Assembly (NCBI RefSeq): GCF_023856365.1
Contig: NW_026042702.1
Coordinates: forward strand, 1 to 64,000
DNA length: 64,000 bases
Reading direction: 5' to 3'
DNA from: Brienomyrus brachyistius
Lineage: Eukaryota > Chordata > Actinopteri > Osteoglossiformes > Mormyridae
Below the pieces are notes generated by a model. That model searched no databases. It saw only the letters and a list, made by a program, of their open reading frames with translations, and was not told the origin of the DNA. Made by a program: the position numbers and the translations under genes. Below, piece after piece: positions 35,338 through 54,560 of this stretch; within the stretch, counting starts at the first letter, position 1, and every line of letters begins with the position of its first letter.

Positions 35338-35474
35338 CAGCACTGGAACAGATATTACAGAGTACAACTGTAACACTGGCCTACGCTGCAATGAAAAACC
35401 ACCTACAGACATGTTAGTCAGTCTTCACACAATTAGACTGATCATAAACTAGAAGACACACATTCTATATTAGA

Positions 35475-35637
35475 GACACCAATTAGGCTGACTGTGTGTT
35501 TTTGGATTGTTGGAGGAAACCCACACAGCATGTAGAGAACATGCAAACTCCACACAGAAAGAGCAGAAGCCAGATTCAAACCCCTGAACATGGAGGTGTG
35601 AAGCAACAGCGCCACCTACTGGACCACCGTGCCACTA
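35475..35637 (-). repeat. V-SINE/DANA-like SINE fragment, inverted
   Basis: Minus-strand copy of the same family keeping the conserved domain and head ('GGACCACCGTGCCACTA'), 3' part missing. With 35010-35337 it forms an inverted pair spaced by about 140 bases. Confidence 0.7.
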
Positions 35638-35818
35638 TCATTGAAACAATAATCCCAATAAATAATTGTTTCACAACAGCTGATAAATATCCTCACAAAG
35701 AAGCACAAACCCCTTTGTGAGTGAAACTGCTGGGTTTCAAAAATTAAATAAAATTAGTATTTATCTATTTATATTCAAGCACAAAGGATTCACAGGCAGA
35801 TTTAAATCAATTACTTAC

Positions 35819-36087
35819 GTTTGACAGTTATATGAACTGGAATCTGCAGGTTTCCAGCAGCACACCAATGCCAGCCAGTGTCCTTCCTCTCCAGCCCACT
35901 CATTGTCACAATGAAGGTTTTATTTTCTGTGTCATCCCTGATCAGGACAGGCCTCCCATGCAAACTCACTGATCTCTCTGATGCACAGGAGCCCCCAATC
36001 TTACACCACATCCTTTGTCTTTTGTTGTTTCCATAGTAACACTGTCTCCATCCACACCCGTCACCTCCTGTTTGTCCACTGACAGCC
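35819..36087 (-). CDS. CD300/pIgR-like receptor, V-type Ig exon
   Basis: Bounded by an acceptor (CTCCAG before 36087) and a consensus donor (GTAAGT after 35819). The frame reads GQTGGDG..., 'CYYGNNKRQRMWCKIGGSC', then 'RDDTENKTFIVTMSGLERKD' and 'TGWHWCAAG'. The two conserved Ig Cys, the extra CD300-type Cys pair (W-C-K...S-C) and the D-x-G-x-Y/H-x-C motif (here DTGWHWC) are all there; Tyr is replaced by His. The usual B-strand 'SVTIxC' is changed to 'GCGWRQC'. CMRF35-like Ig domains bind lipids, polymeric Ig or viral ligands and signal in myeloid cells. The exon itself is open, but the next exon upstream is broken. Confidence 0.65.
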
Positions 36088-36440
36088 CTGGAGGACTTCA
36101 ACACACAGGTAAAACACTCAAAGACTTGCACAGCAATGAAATGTTTTATGAATGTCAGCCCATTACAACATACATACTGTATGTAAATGTTTGGCCAATA
36201 AACTGACATTTTTTAACATATTGCTTATCATATTTAACCTCATGAAGTCGCCCGATTTAGCTGACACTGTTACTTCTTCCAAGTCTCGTTTATCATATTG
36301 AATTAAATTAAAATGCAGATTTTTAAAATATTAAAACATTTTTCCATCAGTGTTTGTGTTAAGGTCCTTCCTTTTTGACTCAGTGACATGTTACATACTG
36401 TGCATCTCATTGGCTACAGTCTGCAGTACAGACATCTTAC

Positions 36441-36754
36441 CATCAGTGACTGACAGATTAACCTGATCAGAGAGGCTCCACTGATCTTCACACCACACCA
36501 GTACCGATCGGAGTCCTCAGCTGTCAGATTGTTGATGGTCACAGTGAAGACTCGCTGGTCAGGATCATCTCTGACTCACACTTTACCCTCCTGTGGAGAG
36601 TCAGTGTGTACTATGGGAGTACATGACCTCACATTATACCCTCTGCACCAGTATTTCACATGAGTTTTATATCTGTCACCATAGGAACATGGGATTGTTA
36701 CAGATCATCTTCTCTGTACACAGGCCCATTTCACTGTAGACACACTGTCAGCAC
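36441..36754 (-). pseudogene. CD300/pIgR-like V-type Ig exon, broken
   Basis: Splice sites are kept (CCCCACAG before 36754; GTAAGA after 36441) and the reading frame shows 'SVTIPCSYGDRYKTHVKYW', 'RDDPDQRVFTVTINNLTA' and 'EDSDRYWCGVK', a clear CD300/pIgR V-domain. Two TGA stops sit in frame: one just before 'SVTIPC' (a Gly codon position, about 36698) and one after 'EGKV' (about 36590). Exons 5' to the intact Ig exon in the same gene, so a transcript including it would be truncated unless the exon is skipped. Confidence 0.7.
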
Positions 36755-37039
36755 CTGTGGGGAAAATAATTAACTGAATAAGGATTTTCCATCTTATGAC
36801 ATCTCTAAGTAATTATGCTTGGTTTGTGTAATACTTAGATTAGGTCATGTGTAATTAACAGAACAGTGATGATGTATAAAAGTCAAAGACCATCATTTTA
36901 CTATAAGAACAAGGAAAACAAAACTAGTGTCTGATCTTGGGAAGGGCTTCAGCAGGATGTGGGATCGGGAATCTGAGCCTGGCAGTGTTTTCTAGGGTCT
37001 GAGAGGAAAATCAGGACCTTAAATCCCTAGTAAAAGGCC

Positions 37040-38230
37040 TAGATGAGGTGAATGAATGGGCTTGTCACTGTGTGGGATGGCCACACCCCTTCAGTACTAT
37101 GGCCTTACTTGTAAACATATCCAGTCCTGTGATACAGGCCCTCTCATATTCCCTCTATACATGCTTCCTTTGGGCTCTATTTGTGAACGTTATTATGTAA
37201 AATATCATTGCTATGCTGGTGATACGCAGCTCTATCTGCCATTAAAACCTGGTGACTGCTGCTCTCTGGTGGCCCTTTCTAACTGTCTGGAGGATATTAA
37301 GAACAGGACAGCAATGACTTTCGTCCAGATTAATGAAAACAAGACAGAGGTAATGAGTTTTGGTCACTGTTCATGATCTCAGAGAACAATTAGGGCCTCA
37401 TTCAGAAAACTTCCAGTCACATACTAAAAATCTTGGTGTCATCTTTGATTCATCACTGAGTTTGATAAACAAATAAATGCTGTTGTGAAGGGGTGTTTCT
37501 GTCAGCTGAGTTCAATAGCCTGGCTTAAACCACACCTTTCAGCCAAAGACCTGGAGAGTTACTCCTGCTTTTATCCTGATTGGGTTACTGCCGTTCTCTG
37601 TACCCAGGTTTACCAGAAGCATCTTTATTCTGACTACACCTTGTTCAAAACGGTGCTACCAGGCTCTCAACAAAAAGTAGACACCAAATTTCCCCTGTGT
37701 TGGCTGCATTGCATTGGCTACCTGTTAAGTTTTGAGAATTTCTGAGAATACAGTTTAAAGATTTCTTATTTCTTTCTAAGGCGATACATGGCATAGGTCC
37801 CCAGTCCGTCTCGGAGCTAATTCAGCCTTACACCGCTTCTTATTAGATGCATCTCTGTACTGACCCTGCACACACAGGAACACATTTTATTTATCTATTT
37901 AATCTGACTATTCTGCTTTGCACATCATGTATTTAACATTTATAGTGATTTTATATTTATTACTAGATTATTGTATAACTTTTGCACTGTTTTTTGAACT
38001 TGGTTGTTGCTTAGTCTTGTTTTTCCATGGAGCACCATTATACCAAAAATAATTCCTTGTAGGGTCAACCTACTTGGCAATAAACCACAGTCTGATTCTG
38101 ATTATTTTTTGTGTAACATTGGCCAATGTCTCTACTTTTACTATATATTTATATTATTTTGACCTACAGCACTTTGGCACAACATAGATTGTTTTTAAAT
38201 GTGCTATAGAAATAAAAATAATTCAACTTG
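37040..38230 (+). mobile_element. L2/Rex1-like LINE relic
   Basis: Plus strand encodes 'GPLIFPLYMLPLGSI' and 'YHCYAGDTQLYLPLK', the RT palm with the catalytic motif changed from ADD to AGD, then 'QINENKTEVMSFG' and, after frame breaks, a thumb region (37485-37745, 'YPDWVTAVLCT'). The 3' end near 38195 reads 'GTGCTATAGAAATAAAAATA', the usual L2 tail. Inactive. Confidence 0.7.
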
Positions 38231-39120
38231 ATATAGAAACGTATTTCAAGTCATCCATCTTGCCGAGATGGGGGTTGCGCTGTGACCCCTGGTGGACAAA
38301 TTATGCAGCAACAGTACTCATATCATGGTTGAAAGTTCTGTCTTCAGTCTCTCTGTTTCTTTTTAGTTATCATTAATTGGCCATTATAAACCAAATGCTG
38401 ATAGCGATTTATCACAGACTCCTGCATTAATGAATTAAAATATTCATGATGAATAAAGAAGATGAATTGGCGCTAATGTGTATTTTTACTGTGTTATTGA
38501 TGAGATAAATATTACAGTACACGGATCGCTCTGGTGTCTCAGAAATTGTCTCCATTTTTTCATACCAATTTATCATTAGTACAGTAGTGCTTGCAGTTCA
38601 CAAATGCTTTGGCCTACAAACAATTTGGTTCACAAAAACAAAATTTGGTCAATGAACAAACTCGACCAGATTCCTTTTTTTATACTAGTGTAACACCGGC
38701 GGGGCGCATATCCCAGCATGCCCCGCGTACAATTGTAAATAGAAGGACCACGACAGGCACCCAACAAGCACCGAACCCAAATACACAGATGGGAAACACA
38801 ATGTTGTCAGAAGCTGAACTGCGAAATGCAGATGCAGTGAGAGATTTACACACACTAAATACACGTTAGGATCGGACAGGGTATACACACAAGACATGGG
38901 CAAAGTGTAAAGTGAGGTAGACCTTCATGGGTCAGTCCATTGCAGGGCAATGGAAGCTGGAGAAATGCCATGTGAACAGCAGAAATGTGGTCATACAGGA
39001 TGTGAGGGTGAGACTGTGTGCTGTATACAGAGGGTCTGACCTCACGGCTTTGTTTCAGTCTTTAGTATTGTGATGACATTGTGATAGCCCAGTGATAACT
39101 ATACTGGATGGGTGGTACCC
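38231..39120. other. Gene-free stretch
   Basis: Holds the second copy of the locus-specific repeat (38974-39068). Open frames at 38591-38903 have no recognisable product. Confidence 0.4.
38974..39068. repeat. Locus-specific repeat, copy 2
   Basis: See 29763-29875. Points to an ancient duplication within the receptor locus. Confidence 0.65.
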
Positions 39121-39700
39121 CTTTAAAGACACTTCCGGCATGTAAATGGAGAACGAAATTATAGTTATACCGAATCTCCTACACACAATACCAAGGTTAC
39201 CAACTTTGCTCAGCTGACCGGAGTGAGACGTTCAATTCCCGTAAGATTTCTTTGCGCCAGCCTGAGAGTCTGAAAACACGTCACACCAGATGCATGAGAG
39301 ATGGAAACCTGGGATATTCAGTCGAATCAGATCAAATATGATGCTAAGTTAGTACTAAGTTAAAATATGTTCCGGACTTGTAACATGCACCCATGATTTG
39401 GAACAGTCAGCAGGCTGTCTCTGGCCACGCCCCCTACACTCGGTCCGGCCCCTGGCTTTTCCTGAATTCTGATTTCTTTAGATAAACATTGACTTCATTC
39501 ATATTGTTATTGATTTATCGACAGACCATCATACGTTTTAGACGTTACAATAACAACACTCTATTGATCCCCAAAGAGAGAAATTCTCTCCTTGCCTGCC
39601 CCCTCTTACTGTCCATGATACACAAGCACATATGTAGAAAAACGTCAGCTTGGAGGCCAAGGCTGGACTTAACCTACTCCTTACGGTTTAACGGGAAACT

Positions 39701-39810
39701 GCCGCATGGCCGAGCGGTCTCAGACACCACGCACGACGTAACTGGCCTTCCGACGCAAGGGATATTCTGTTCTCCGAAGTAAGCCGTGGGTTCGAATCCC
39801 ACTTCCGACA
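39701..39810 (+). pseudogene. tRNA-Leu-like pseudogene, unit 1
   Basis: A box 'TGGCCGAGCGGTCTCAGAC' and B box 'GGGTTCGAATCCCACTTC' match tRNA-Leu, and the 3' side ends TTCCGACA. The 5' acceptor strand (GCCGC) does not pair with it and the anticodon region is disturbed, with an extra ~30 bases. Probably a promoter-bearing tRNA relic or SINE head. Confidence 0.65.
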
Positions 39811-40340
39811 AAAGTTCTTCAATCACCACAGCAGCATTTGAGCAACTGATTGGCTTTAATTGCTTTGTTTTATTGTTGCGTTTCAGGCAAAACTACATAA
39901 CACTTAAAGACACTTCGGGCATGCAAATGGAGAACGAAATTATAGTTATACCGAATCTCCTACACACAATACCAAGGTTACCAACTTTGCTCAGCTGACC
40001 GGAGTGAGACGTTCAATTCGCCACAAGTCTGCACACCCAGATAACACGCATATAAAACGTATGCAACAGTTGTGTTACCTTTTAAATAGTCTGTAGGTTT
40101 TGCAAACTACTCTAACGCCTTTGGTGTCGCTGATTTTACGTTTATACTAGTGTAAAATAGACTTGCCGTAAGATTTCTTTGCGCCAGCCTGAGAGTCTGA
40201 AAACACCTCACACCAGATGCATGAGAGATGGAAACCTGGAATATTCAGTCGAATCAGATCAAATATGATGCTAAGTTAGTACTAAGTTAAAATATGTTCC
40301 GCACTTGTAACATGCACCCATGATTTGGAACAGTCAGCAG

Positions 40341-41010
40341 CATACCTGTCAAGGTTTGGATTTGAAAATAAAGGAAATTTTCCGGCACCCGCCGAGAGCC
40401 ATCCCACCACCGCAACCAGGCTCCAGTATCCCTTACATTTTAAGACAGGTGTACAAGAAATATAAAATAACCATTTGTCATTTACATTTTATTTTCATTG
40501 CGCATTTTCTACTAATTTTTCATGTTCACTCATGCGGCTCTCTGTCATTCACTAATGACTTGGATTTTTCATGCCGACTGACATCGTTCCTTCCCCGTGG
40601 GAGACACTAAAATCGCATTTACAAATCTTACAGAACGCGTGACTGTGCCCCATCCTGCTCCTCTTTAGGAAAGTAAATTCGTCGTCCCATTTTCCGATGT
40701 ATTTACATGACTTCTTTGTTTCTTGGCAGGGACGCCTTCTCCTTCTACACATCCATCCATCCATCCATCTCTCTCCTTTCTCGTTCCCGCTGTTGGCACT
40801 AATCTCGCGATAACTGCCACCCAGGCTATGCAGGTGGCAGTTCTCGCGAGGCTACTGACAGTTCAGTTTGGAGAGGCAGAAGAATTTTTAAATATATATA
40901 TATATTATTATACGGGAGATTTACGGGAAAATACTAATACGGGAGGACGGCAGGAAAGAGAAGTAAAATACGGTGGTTTCCCGGCCAAAACGGGAGACTT
41001 GACAGCTATG
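40341..41010. mobile_element. Deletion-derivative hAT element, copy 1
   Basis: Ends 'CATACCTGTCAAG' and 'CTTGACAGCTATG' are inverted repeats (12 of 13), flanked by a perfect 8-base target duplication GTCAGCAG (40333-40340, 41011-41018). The minus strand (40764-40590) still encodes a BED-finger start: 'KWDDEFTFLKRSRMGHSHAF', then 'CKICKCDFSVSH'. So it derives from an autonomous hAT by internal deletion. Both inner borders keep 'GGAAATTTTCC' and 'GGAAAATACTAATACGGG' motifs. Confidence 0.9.
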
Positions 41011-41298
41011 GTCAGCAGGCAGTCTCTGGCCACGCCCCCTACAGTCGGTCCGGCCCCTGGCTTTACCAGCGTGTTCGCGAAAACGACTTCATTTATTTTC
41101 TTATTGATTCATCGACAGACCATCATACTTTTTAGACGTACGTTATAATAATAACACTCTATTGATCCCCAAAGAGAGAAATTCTCTCCTTGCCTGCCCC
41201 CTCTTACTGTCCATGATACACAAGCACATATGTAGAAAAACGTCAGCTTGGAGGCCAAGGCTGGACTTAACCTACTCCTTACGGTTTAACGGGAAACT

Positions 41299-41408
41299 GC
41301 CGCATGGCCGAGCGGTCTCAGACACCACGCACGACGTAACTGGCCTTCCGACGCAAGGGATATTCTGTTCTCCGAAGTAAGCCGTGGGTTCGAATCCCAC
41401 TTCCGACA
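41299..41408 (+). pseudogene. tRNA-Leu-like pseudogene, unit 2
   Basis: Same sequence as at 39701-39810, 1598 bases downstream. Confidence 0.65.
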
Positions 41409-41938
41409 AAAGTTCTTCAATCACCACAGCAGCATTTGAGCAACTGATTGGCTTTAATTGCTTTGTTTTATTGTTGCGTTTCAGGCAAAACTACATAACA
41501 CTTAAAGACACTTCGGGCATGCAAATGGAGAACGAAATTATAGTTATACCGAATCTCCTACACACAATACCAAGGTTACCAACTTTGCTCAGCTGACCGG
41601 AGTGAGACGTTCAATTCGCCACAAGTCTGCACACCCAGATAACACGCATATAAAACGTATGCAACAGTTGTGTTACCTTTTAAATAGTCTGTAGGTTTTG
41701 CAAACTACTCTAACGCCTTTGGTGTCGCTGATTTTACGTTTATACTAGTGTAAAATAAACTTGCCGTAAGATTTCTTTGCGCCAGCCTGAGAGTCTGAAA
41801 ACACCTCACACCAGATGCATGAGAGATGGAAACCTGGAATATTCAGTCGAATCAGATCAAATATGATGCTAAGTTAGTACTAAGTTAAAATATGTTCCGC
41901 ACTTGTAACATGCACCCATGATTTGGAACAGTCAGCAG

Positions 41939-42608
41939 CATACCTGTCAAGGTTTGGATTTGAAAATAAAGGAAATTTTCCGGCACCCGCCGAGAGCCAT
42001 CCCACCACCGCAACCAGGCTCCAGTATCCCTTACATTTTAAGACAGGTGTACAAGAAATATAAAATAACCATTTGTCATTTACATTTTATTTTCATTGCG
42101 CATTTTCTACTAATTTTTCATGTTCACTCATGCGGCTCTCTGTCATTCACTAATGACTTGGATTTTTCATGCCGACTGACATCGTTCCTTCCCCGTGGGA
42201 GACACTAAAATCGCATTTACAAATCTTACAGAACGCGTGACTGTGCCCCATCCTGCTCCTCTTTAGGAAAGTAAATTCGTCGTCCCATTTTCCGATGTAT
42301 TTACATGACTTCTTTGTTTCTTGGCAGGGACGCCTTCTCCTTCTACACATCCATCCATCCATCCATCTCTCTCCTTTCTCGTTCCCGCTGTTGGCACTAA
42401 TCTCGCGATAACTGCCACCCAGGCTATGCAGGTGGCAGTTCTCGCGAGGCTACTGACAGTTCAGTTTGGAGAGGCAGAAGAATTTTTAAATATATATATA
42501 TATTATTATACGGGAGATTTACGGGAAAATACTAATACGGGAGGACGGCGGGAAAGAGAAGTAAAATACGGTAGTTTCCCGGCCAAAACGGGAGACTTGA
42601 CAGCTATG
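41939..42608. mobile_element. Deletion-derivative hAT element, copy 2
   Basis: Same length, ends and 8-base duplication (41931-41938, 42609-42616) as the copy at 40341. It was multiplied with the array rather than inserted anew. Confidence 0.9.
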
Positions 42609-42892
42609 GTCAGCAGGCAGTCTCTGGCCACGCCCCCTACAGTCGGTCCGGCCCCTGGCTTTACCAGCGTGTTCGCGAAAACGACTTCATTTATTTTCTT
42701 ATTGATTCATCGACAGACCATCATACTTTTTAGACGTTATAATAATAACACTCTATTGATCCCCAAAGAGAGAAATTCTCTCCTTGCCTGCCCCCTCTTA
42801 CTGTCCATGATACACAAGCACATATGTAGAAAAACGTCAGCTTGGAGGCCAAGGCTGGACTTAACCTACTCCTTACGGTTTAACGGGAAACT

Positions 42893-42909
42893 GCCGCATG
42901 GCCGAGCGG
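42893..42909 (+). pseudogene. Truncated tRNA-Leu-like module, unit 3
   Basis: Only 'GCCGCATGGCCGAGCGG' remains; the next base starts the block shared with 52226. Confidence 0.7.
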
Positions 42910-43750
42910 GGCCGGTCGCGTATAGCCATAACACAGTGGCAGCCAATGAAATTGAAGGATTTTTTTTGCGAAGCGAAGAGACCCTCCCCGGCGCTGCAAA
43001 ATCTCCGTTAATGATTTTTTTTCTGATACATTTCAAGTTCTGAGTGAAATGCTAATCATTTTGAGGCATGTTTTCAAAAAAGCATGAACAAATTTCTCCA
43101 TTTCTTGTAATCACATTCATCCATTATTCTTCGTTTTCTTGATATTGATGTATTTAATAAACAGCTTAAAACTATGGTCACAATTTTATTTATTTATTTA
43201 TTTATGTCGCTGTGGTAATTAAACAGACATAGACAGTTATGAATAAAATGTATTGTTTATTGAGTCTATTTACACAGAAAGAGACAAGTACTCAGGTTCT
43301 CATACTCAGGGGTATGATAAGATATACATCCATCCATCCATCCATTTTCCAAACCGCTTATTCTACTGGGTCACGGGGGTCCGGAGCCTATCCCGGAAGC
43401 AATGGGCACGAGGCAGGGAACAACCCAGGATGGGGGGCCAGCCCATCGCAGGGCACACTCACACACCATTCACTCTCACATGCACACCTATGGGCAATTT
43501 AGCAACTCCAATTAGCCTCAGCATGTTTTTGGACTGTGGGGGGAAACCGGAGTACCCCCCACGACGACATGGGGAGAACATGCAAACTCCACACACATGT
43601 GACACAGGCGGCGACTCAAACCTGGGTCCCAGAGGTGTGAGGCAACAGTGCTAACCACTGCACCACCATGCCACCCCCAAGATATACATTACCGCTCAAA
43701 AGTTTGGGATCACATGCAAATTTCTTTGTTTTCCAAAGAAAAACACATTT
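42910..43750 (+). repeat. Flanking direct-repeat block, copy 1
   Basis: 841 bases nearly identical to 52226-53065 (a few differences near 43038 and one at about 43176). It contains 'GCGAAGCGAAGAGACCCTCC', AT-rich sequence with AATAAA, the SINE below and the left part of a Tc1-type MITE, which is cut at 43750. Confidence 0.9.
43330..43678 (-). repeat. V-SINE/DANA-like SINE in block 1
   Basis: Complete minus-strand copy with 11-base target duplication AAGATATACAT (43319-43329, 43679-43689). Confidence 0.85.
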
Positions 43751-44306
43751 CTGCATCTTTTTGCCTCGGTCTCAAAAGGCACCAAGCTAGAACCGGCCCC
43801 GTGTTAGTGGAAACGGGGCTTGTGACTTGTACTCATGCATAATATTCTGCGGGTCGCTCAGCAGCGCAGCATATGAAACTAGACTCGGATTGTAAGTGTG
43901 TGGTTTTGATAATTGATGTATGGATGGATGGATCCTTAATAAGAGATATAAACAATAAGGTCCAGTCGCCAACTAATCATGTAAAATACGTCATAAACTC
44001 ATGGTTGTTAAACCCAGAATAAAAATGAAGACGTATAACTAGGAAAGTCAACTTGCACATTTCAATTTTGGTTCGATATAATCACGTTGTCCTTAACCCT
44101 CCAGTGCAGGAGGGGACGGTAATGCGCATCGAATGTTTCCGAACCTGTGTGTGATACAACCGAGGAAGAGCCGATGACTTCGGGGGAGGAGGGGCAGGCG
44201 ACTCGGAAGAAAAAGCAGCAGAACCCAATGCAGCCTGTAGCCCATTCAAAGGCCTACTGTTGGACCTCTGCTTATTTTGCAATACGTCTTTAGTACGGAC
44301 TGAAAA

Positions 44307-52052
<7,746 letters not shown>

Positions 52053-52182
52053 TCATTTTTCATTCTGCCCTCAACATTTTCTTTGTGTAAGAAAGAAAAT
52101 TTTGTACAATCATTGATTACTCGCAAATGTTAATAGTCATCCGCTGTTTATCTTGAATATGTAAAAGCAGTGCGCGTAAATT

Positions 52183-52225
52183 TCCTCGTTAGTATAGTGG
52201 TGAGTATCCCCGCCTGTCACGCGGG
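52183..52225 (+). pseudogene. tRNA-Asp (GUC), truncated after the anticodon arm
   Basis: 'TCCTCGTTAGTATAGTGG' then 'CCCGCCTGTCACGCGGG': perfect acceptor 5' strand, D arm and anticodon stem-loop with GTC anticodon of vertebrate tRNA-Asp. The variable loop, T arm and 3' acceptor are missing; the sequence changes at base 43 to the repeated block. Confidence 0.92.
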
Positions 52226-53065
52226 GGCCGGTCGCGTATAGCCATAACACAGTGGCAGCCAATGAAATTGAAGGATTTTTTTTGCGAAGCGAAGAGACCC
52301 TCCCCGGCGCTGCAAAATCTCCGTTAATGATTTTTTTTCTGATACATTTCAAGTTAGATTGAAATGCTAATCATTTTGAGGCATGTTTTCAAAAAAGCAT
52401 GAACAAATTTCTCCATTTCTTGTAATCACATTCATCCATTATTCTTCGTTTTCTTGATATTGATGTATTTAATAAACAGCTTAAAACTATGGTTACAATT
52501 TTATTTATTTATTTATTTATGTCGCTGTGGTAATTAAACAGACATAGACAGTTATGAATAAAATGTATTGTTTATTGAGTCTATTTACACAGAAAGAGAC
52601 AAGTACTCAGGTTCTCATACTCAGGGGTATGATAAGATATACATCCATCCATCCATCCATTTTCCAAACCGCTTATTCTACTGGGTCACGGGGGTCCGGA
52701 GCCTATCCCGGAAGCAATGGGCACGAGGCAGGGAACAACCCAGGATGGGGGGCCAGCCCATCGCAGGGCACACTCACACACCATTCACTCTCACATGCAC
52801 ACCTATGGGCAATTTAGCAACTCCAATTAGCCTCAGCATGTTTTTGGACTGTGGGGGGAAACCGGAGTACCCCCCACGACGACATGGGGAGAACATGCAA
52901 ACTCCACACACATGTGACACAGGCGGCGACTCAAACCTGGGTCCCAGAGGTGTGAGGCAACAGTGCTAACCACTGCACCACCATGCCACCCCCAAGATAT
53001 ACATTACCGCTCAAAAGTTTGGGATCACATGCAAATTTCTTTGTTTTCCAAAGAAAAACACATTT
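52226..53065 (+). repeat. Flanking direct-repeat block, copy 2
   Basis: Copy of 42910-43750. Its Tc1-type MITE part runs on into the complete element here, so this side may be the parent copy. Confidence 0.9.
52645..52993 (-). repeat. V-SINE/DANA-like SINE in block 2
   Basis: Identical layout and target duplication (52634-52644, 52994-53004) as in block 1, so it was duplicated with the block. Confidence 0.85.
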
Positions 53066-53276
53066 TCATGCAATTCACAAAATTTTATCCACATCTACAT
53101 ATAGAGGCCTATTATCAGCAACTGGCAGTCCTCTGCATCAATCTCCTGGTATGTCTGACTGCTTATTCTTTAAATATTGCTAACACATTTTGGAGGTTTG
53201 GTTTGGGTCATTATCCTTTTGTAGGATAAAACTGACCCCAATCAAGTCTTGTCACAGGGTATATAATTGAACGGTA
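53003..53276. mobile_element. Tc1-type MITE, complete
   Basis: Inverted ends 'CATTACCGCTCAAAAG' and '...GAACGGTAGTGTATG', common in fish Tc1 non-autonomous elements. Confidence 0.65.
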
Positions 53277-53474
53277 GTGTATGTCAAATATTAAATAGAT
53301 GAAATGATTAATTTTCTTAAACAGCAGTGTTAATGCATGCATTTTGTAGCATGTTAACAAATGACTCATTGAATCCTGAATCAAAACAAAAAGCATAATT
53401 AAAAATAGCATTGTTATGACAATACTAACAGTGATGCTGCAGCATTTTAACAACTGTCAGATAGTTAGACATAC

Positions 53475-53984
53475 AGTACCAGTCAGTAATTTGGACACAC
53501 CACTCTGCCTACAAAGGGACTGGGTCATATTACCTGGATACTTGAGCTAAACCCAGTAGAAATGTTTTTCAAGGAGTCTGACCAGAGAGTTAAAGAAAAT
53601 CGGCTGAGTGCTCAGCATATATGAGACGGCTCCTTCAGGAGAGCTGGAAAAGCATTCCAGGAGGCCACCTCATTAAACTAGTATAAAGTAGAAAGCAGGA
53701 TCAGTCAGTCCCTGGAGCAGCTGGGGTTAAGGGCCTTGCTCAAGGGCCCAATGGTGGGATCACTCGGCCAGCCCTGGGATTTGAACCGGCAACCTTCTGA
53801 GTTCCAACAGAATTGTCCCCCCCAACAAATTATTTTTTTTAAATAACTTTTCTGAGTAGTGCATAATTCCATGTGTATTACTTTATAGTTATGATGTCTT
53901 TATAAATATTACAAAATGTAAAGAATAGTACAAAGAAACAATTCTATAGGTAGGTGTGCCCAAAACTCCTGACTGACGCCGTAA
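53475..53984 (+). mobile_element. Tc1-like transposon relic with SINE inside
   Basis: Ends 'CCAGTCAGTAATTTGGACAC' and 'GGTGTGCCCAAAACTCCTGA' are inverted repeats. A transposase trace (SWRRAGKAFQEA style, about 53630-53670) remains. A minus-strand SINE piece (53705-53815, 'GGGATTTGAACCGGCAACC') is inserted. Confidence 0.6.
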
Positions 53985-54560
53985 CACTTTCTTAGACTCA
54001 CCACACTGGTTGAGGTGGTGATGAGACAAGAGAGATTTAGCCAGTGGATAGGGAATGATTAATAGGACAGATCTGAAAGGGTCACGATGGGGAATTTAGC
54101 CATTGGGGTAACTGCCCCACACTTTGAGAGATGCTCAGGGATAATTTATGACCTTAGAGAATCAGGAACAAACAAGGAACATATTAACCATATGTTAAAA
54201 TGCTGCAAGTGTATATTCAAACAATACTGAACTATAAAGAATATAAAACAATCTTTACTTTTTTTGTTTTAAAAAAAAACTATGCTTGCCACTTCTTTAA
54301 GAAAACCTACCTAACAGCGGCAATTTTTACAATCTGATTGTAACCCACCTGTTGCCATGCATTATTTGTCAGTGAAAAATGAGCCCAGACACAAAATAGC
54401 TGTTCTTAATAAAGTGGACAGAGTGTATATGGAAAACATTTACAATTTTTACAAATAACGCTGCTCTTGAAGTAGCAGGTAGTGTGTTACTTTTTTCTCT
54501 CCGCTGACCAACGCTGCTTTTCAGCCTCATAAAAAGGAGATTTTTGAAACTCCCTCCAGG
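53985..54560. other. Gene-free stretch
   Basis: Checked for the missing last U2AF2 exon; not found. Nothing else recognised. Confidence 0.4.

Larger units (their letters stand above)
39121..42909 (+). repeat. Tandem array of a ~1.6-kb unit with tRNA-like module
   Basis: Markers recur at 1598 and 1595-base spacing ('GATCCCCAAAGAGAGAAATT' at 39566, 41164 and 42759). Order in a unit: 'ACACTTAAAGACACTTC', 'GCCAGCCTGAGAGTCTG', hAT site, 'GGCCACGCCCCCTAC', the 'CTCTATTGATCCCC' tail, tRNA-Leu-like module. The first unit has no hAT element, the next two do. The third is cut inside its tRNA-Leu-like module at 42909. Identity between filled units is near complete. Relatives at 56.2-59.5 kb. Confidence 0.9.

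Noticed and set aside
39701..41408. Functional tRNA-Leu genes
   Set aside because: B box is perfect, but the 5' acceptor strand does not pair with TTCCGAC and the anticodon region is disturbed.
43239..43654. Frames in the repeat block (87 and 133 codons), repeated at 52554-52969
   Set aside because: They read through the V-SINE on the opposite strand; conservation reflects the SINE and the block duplication.
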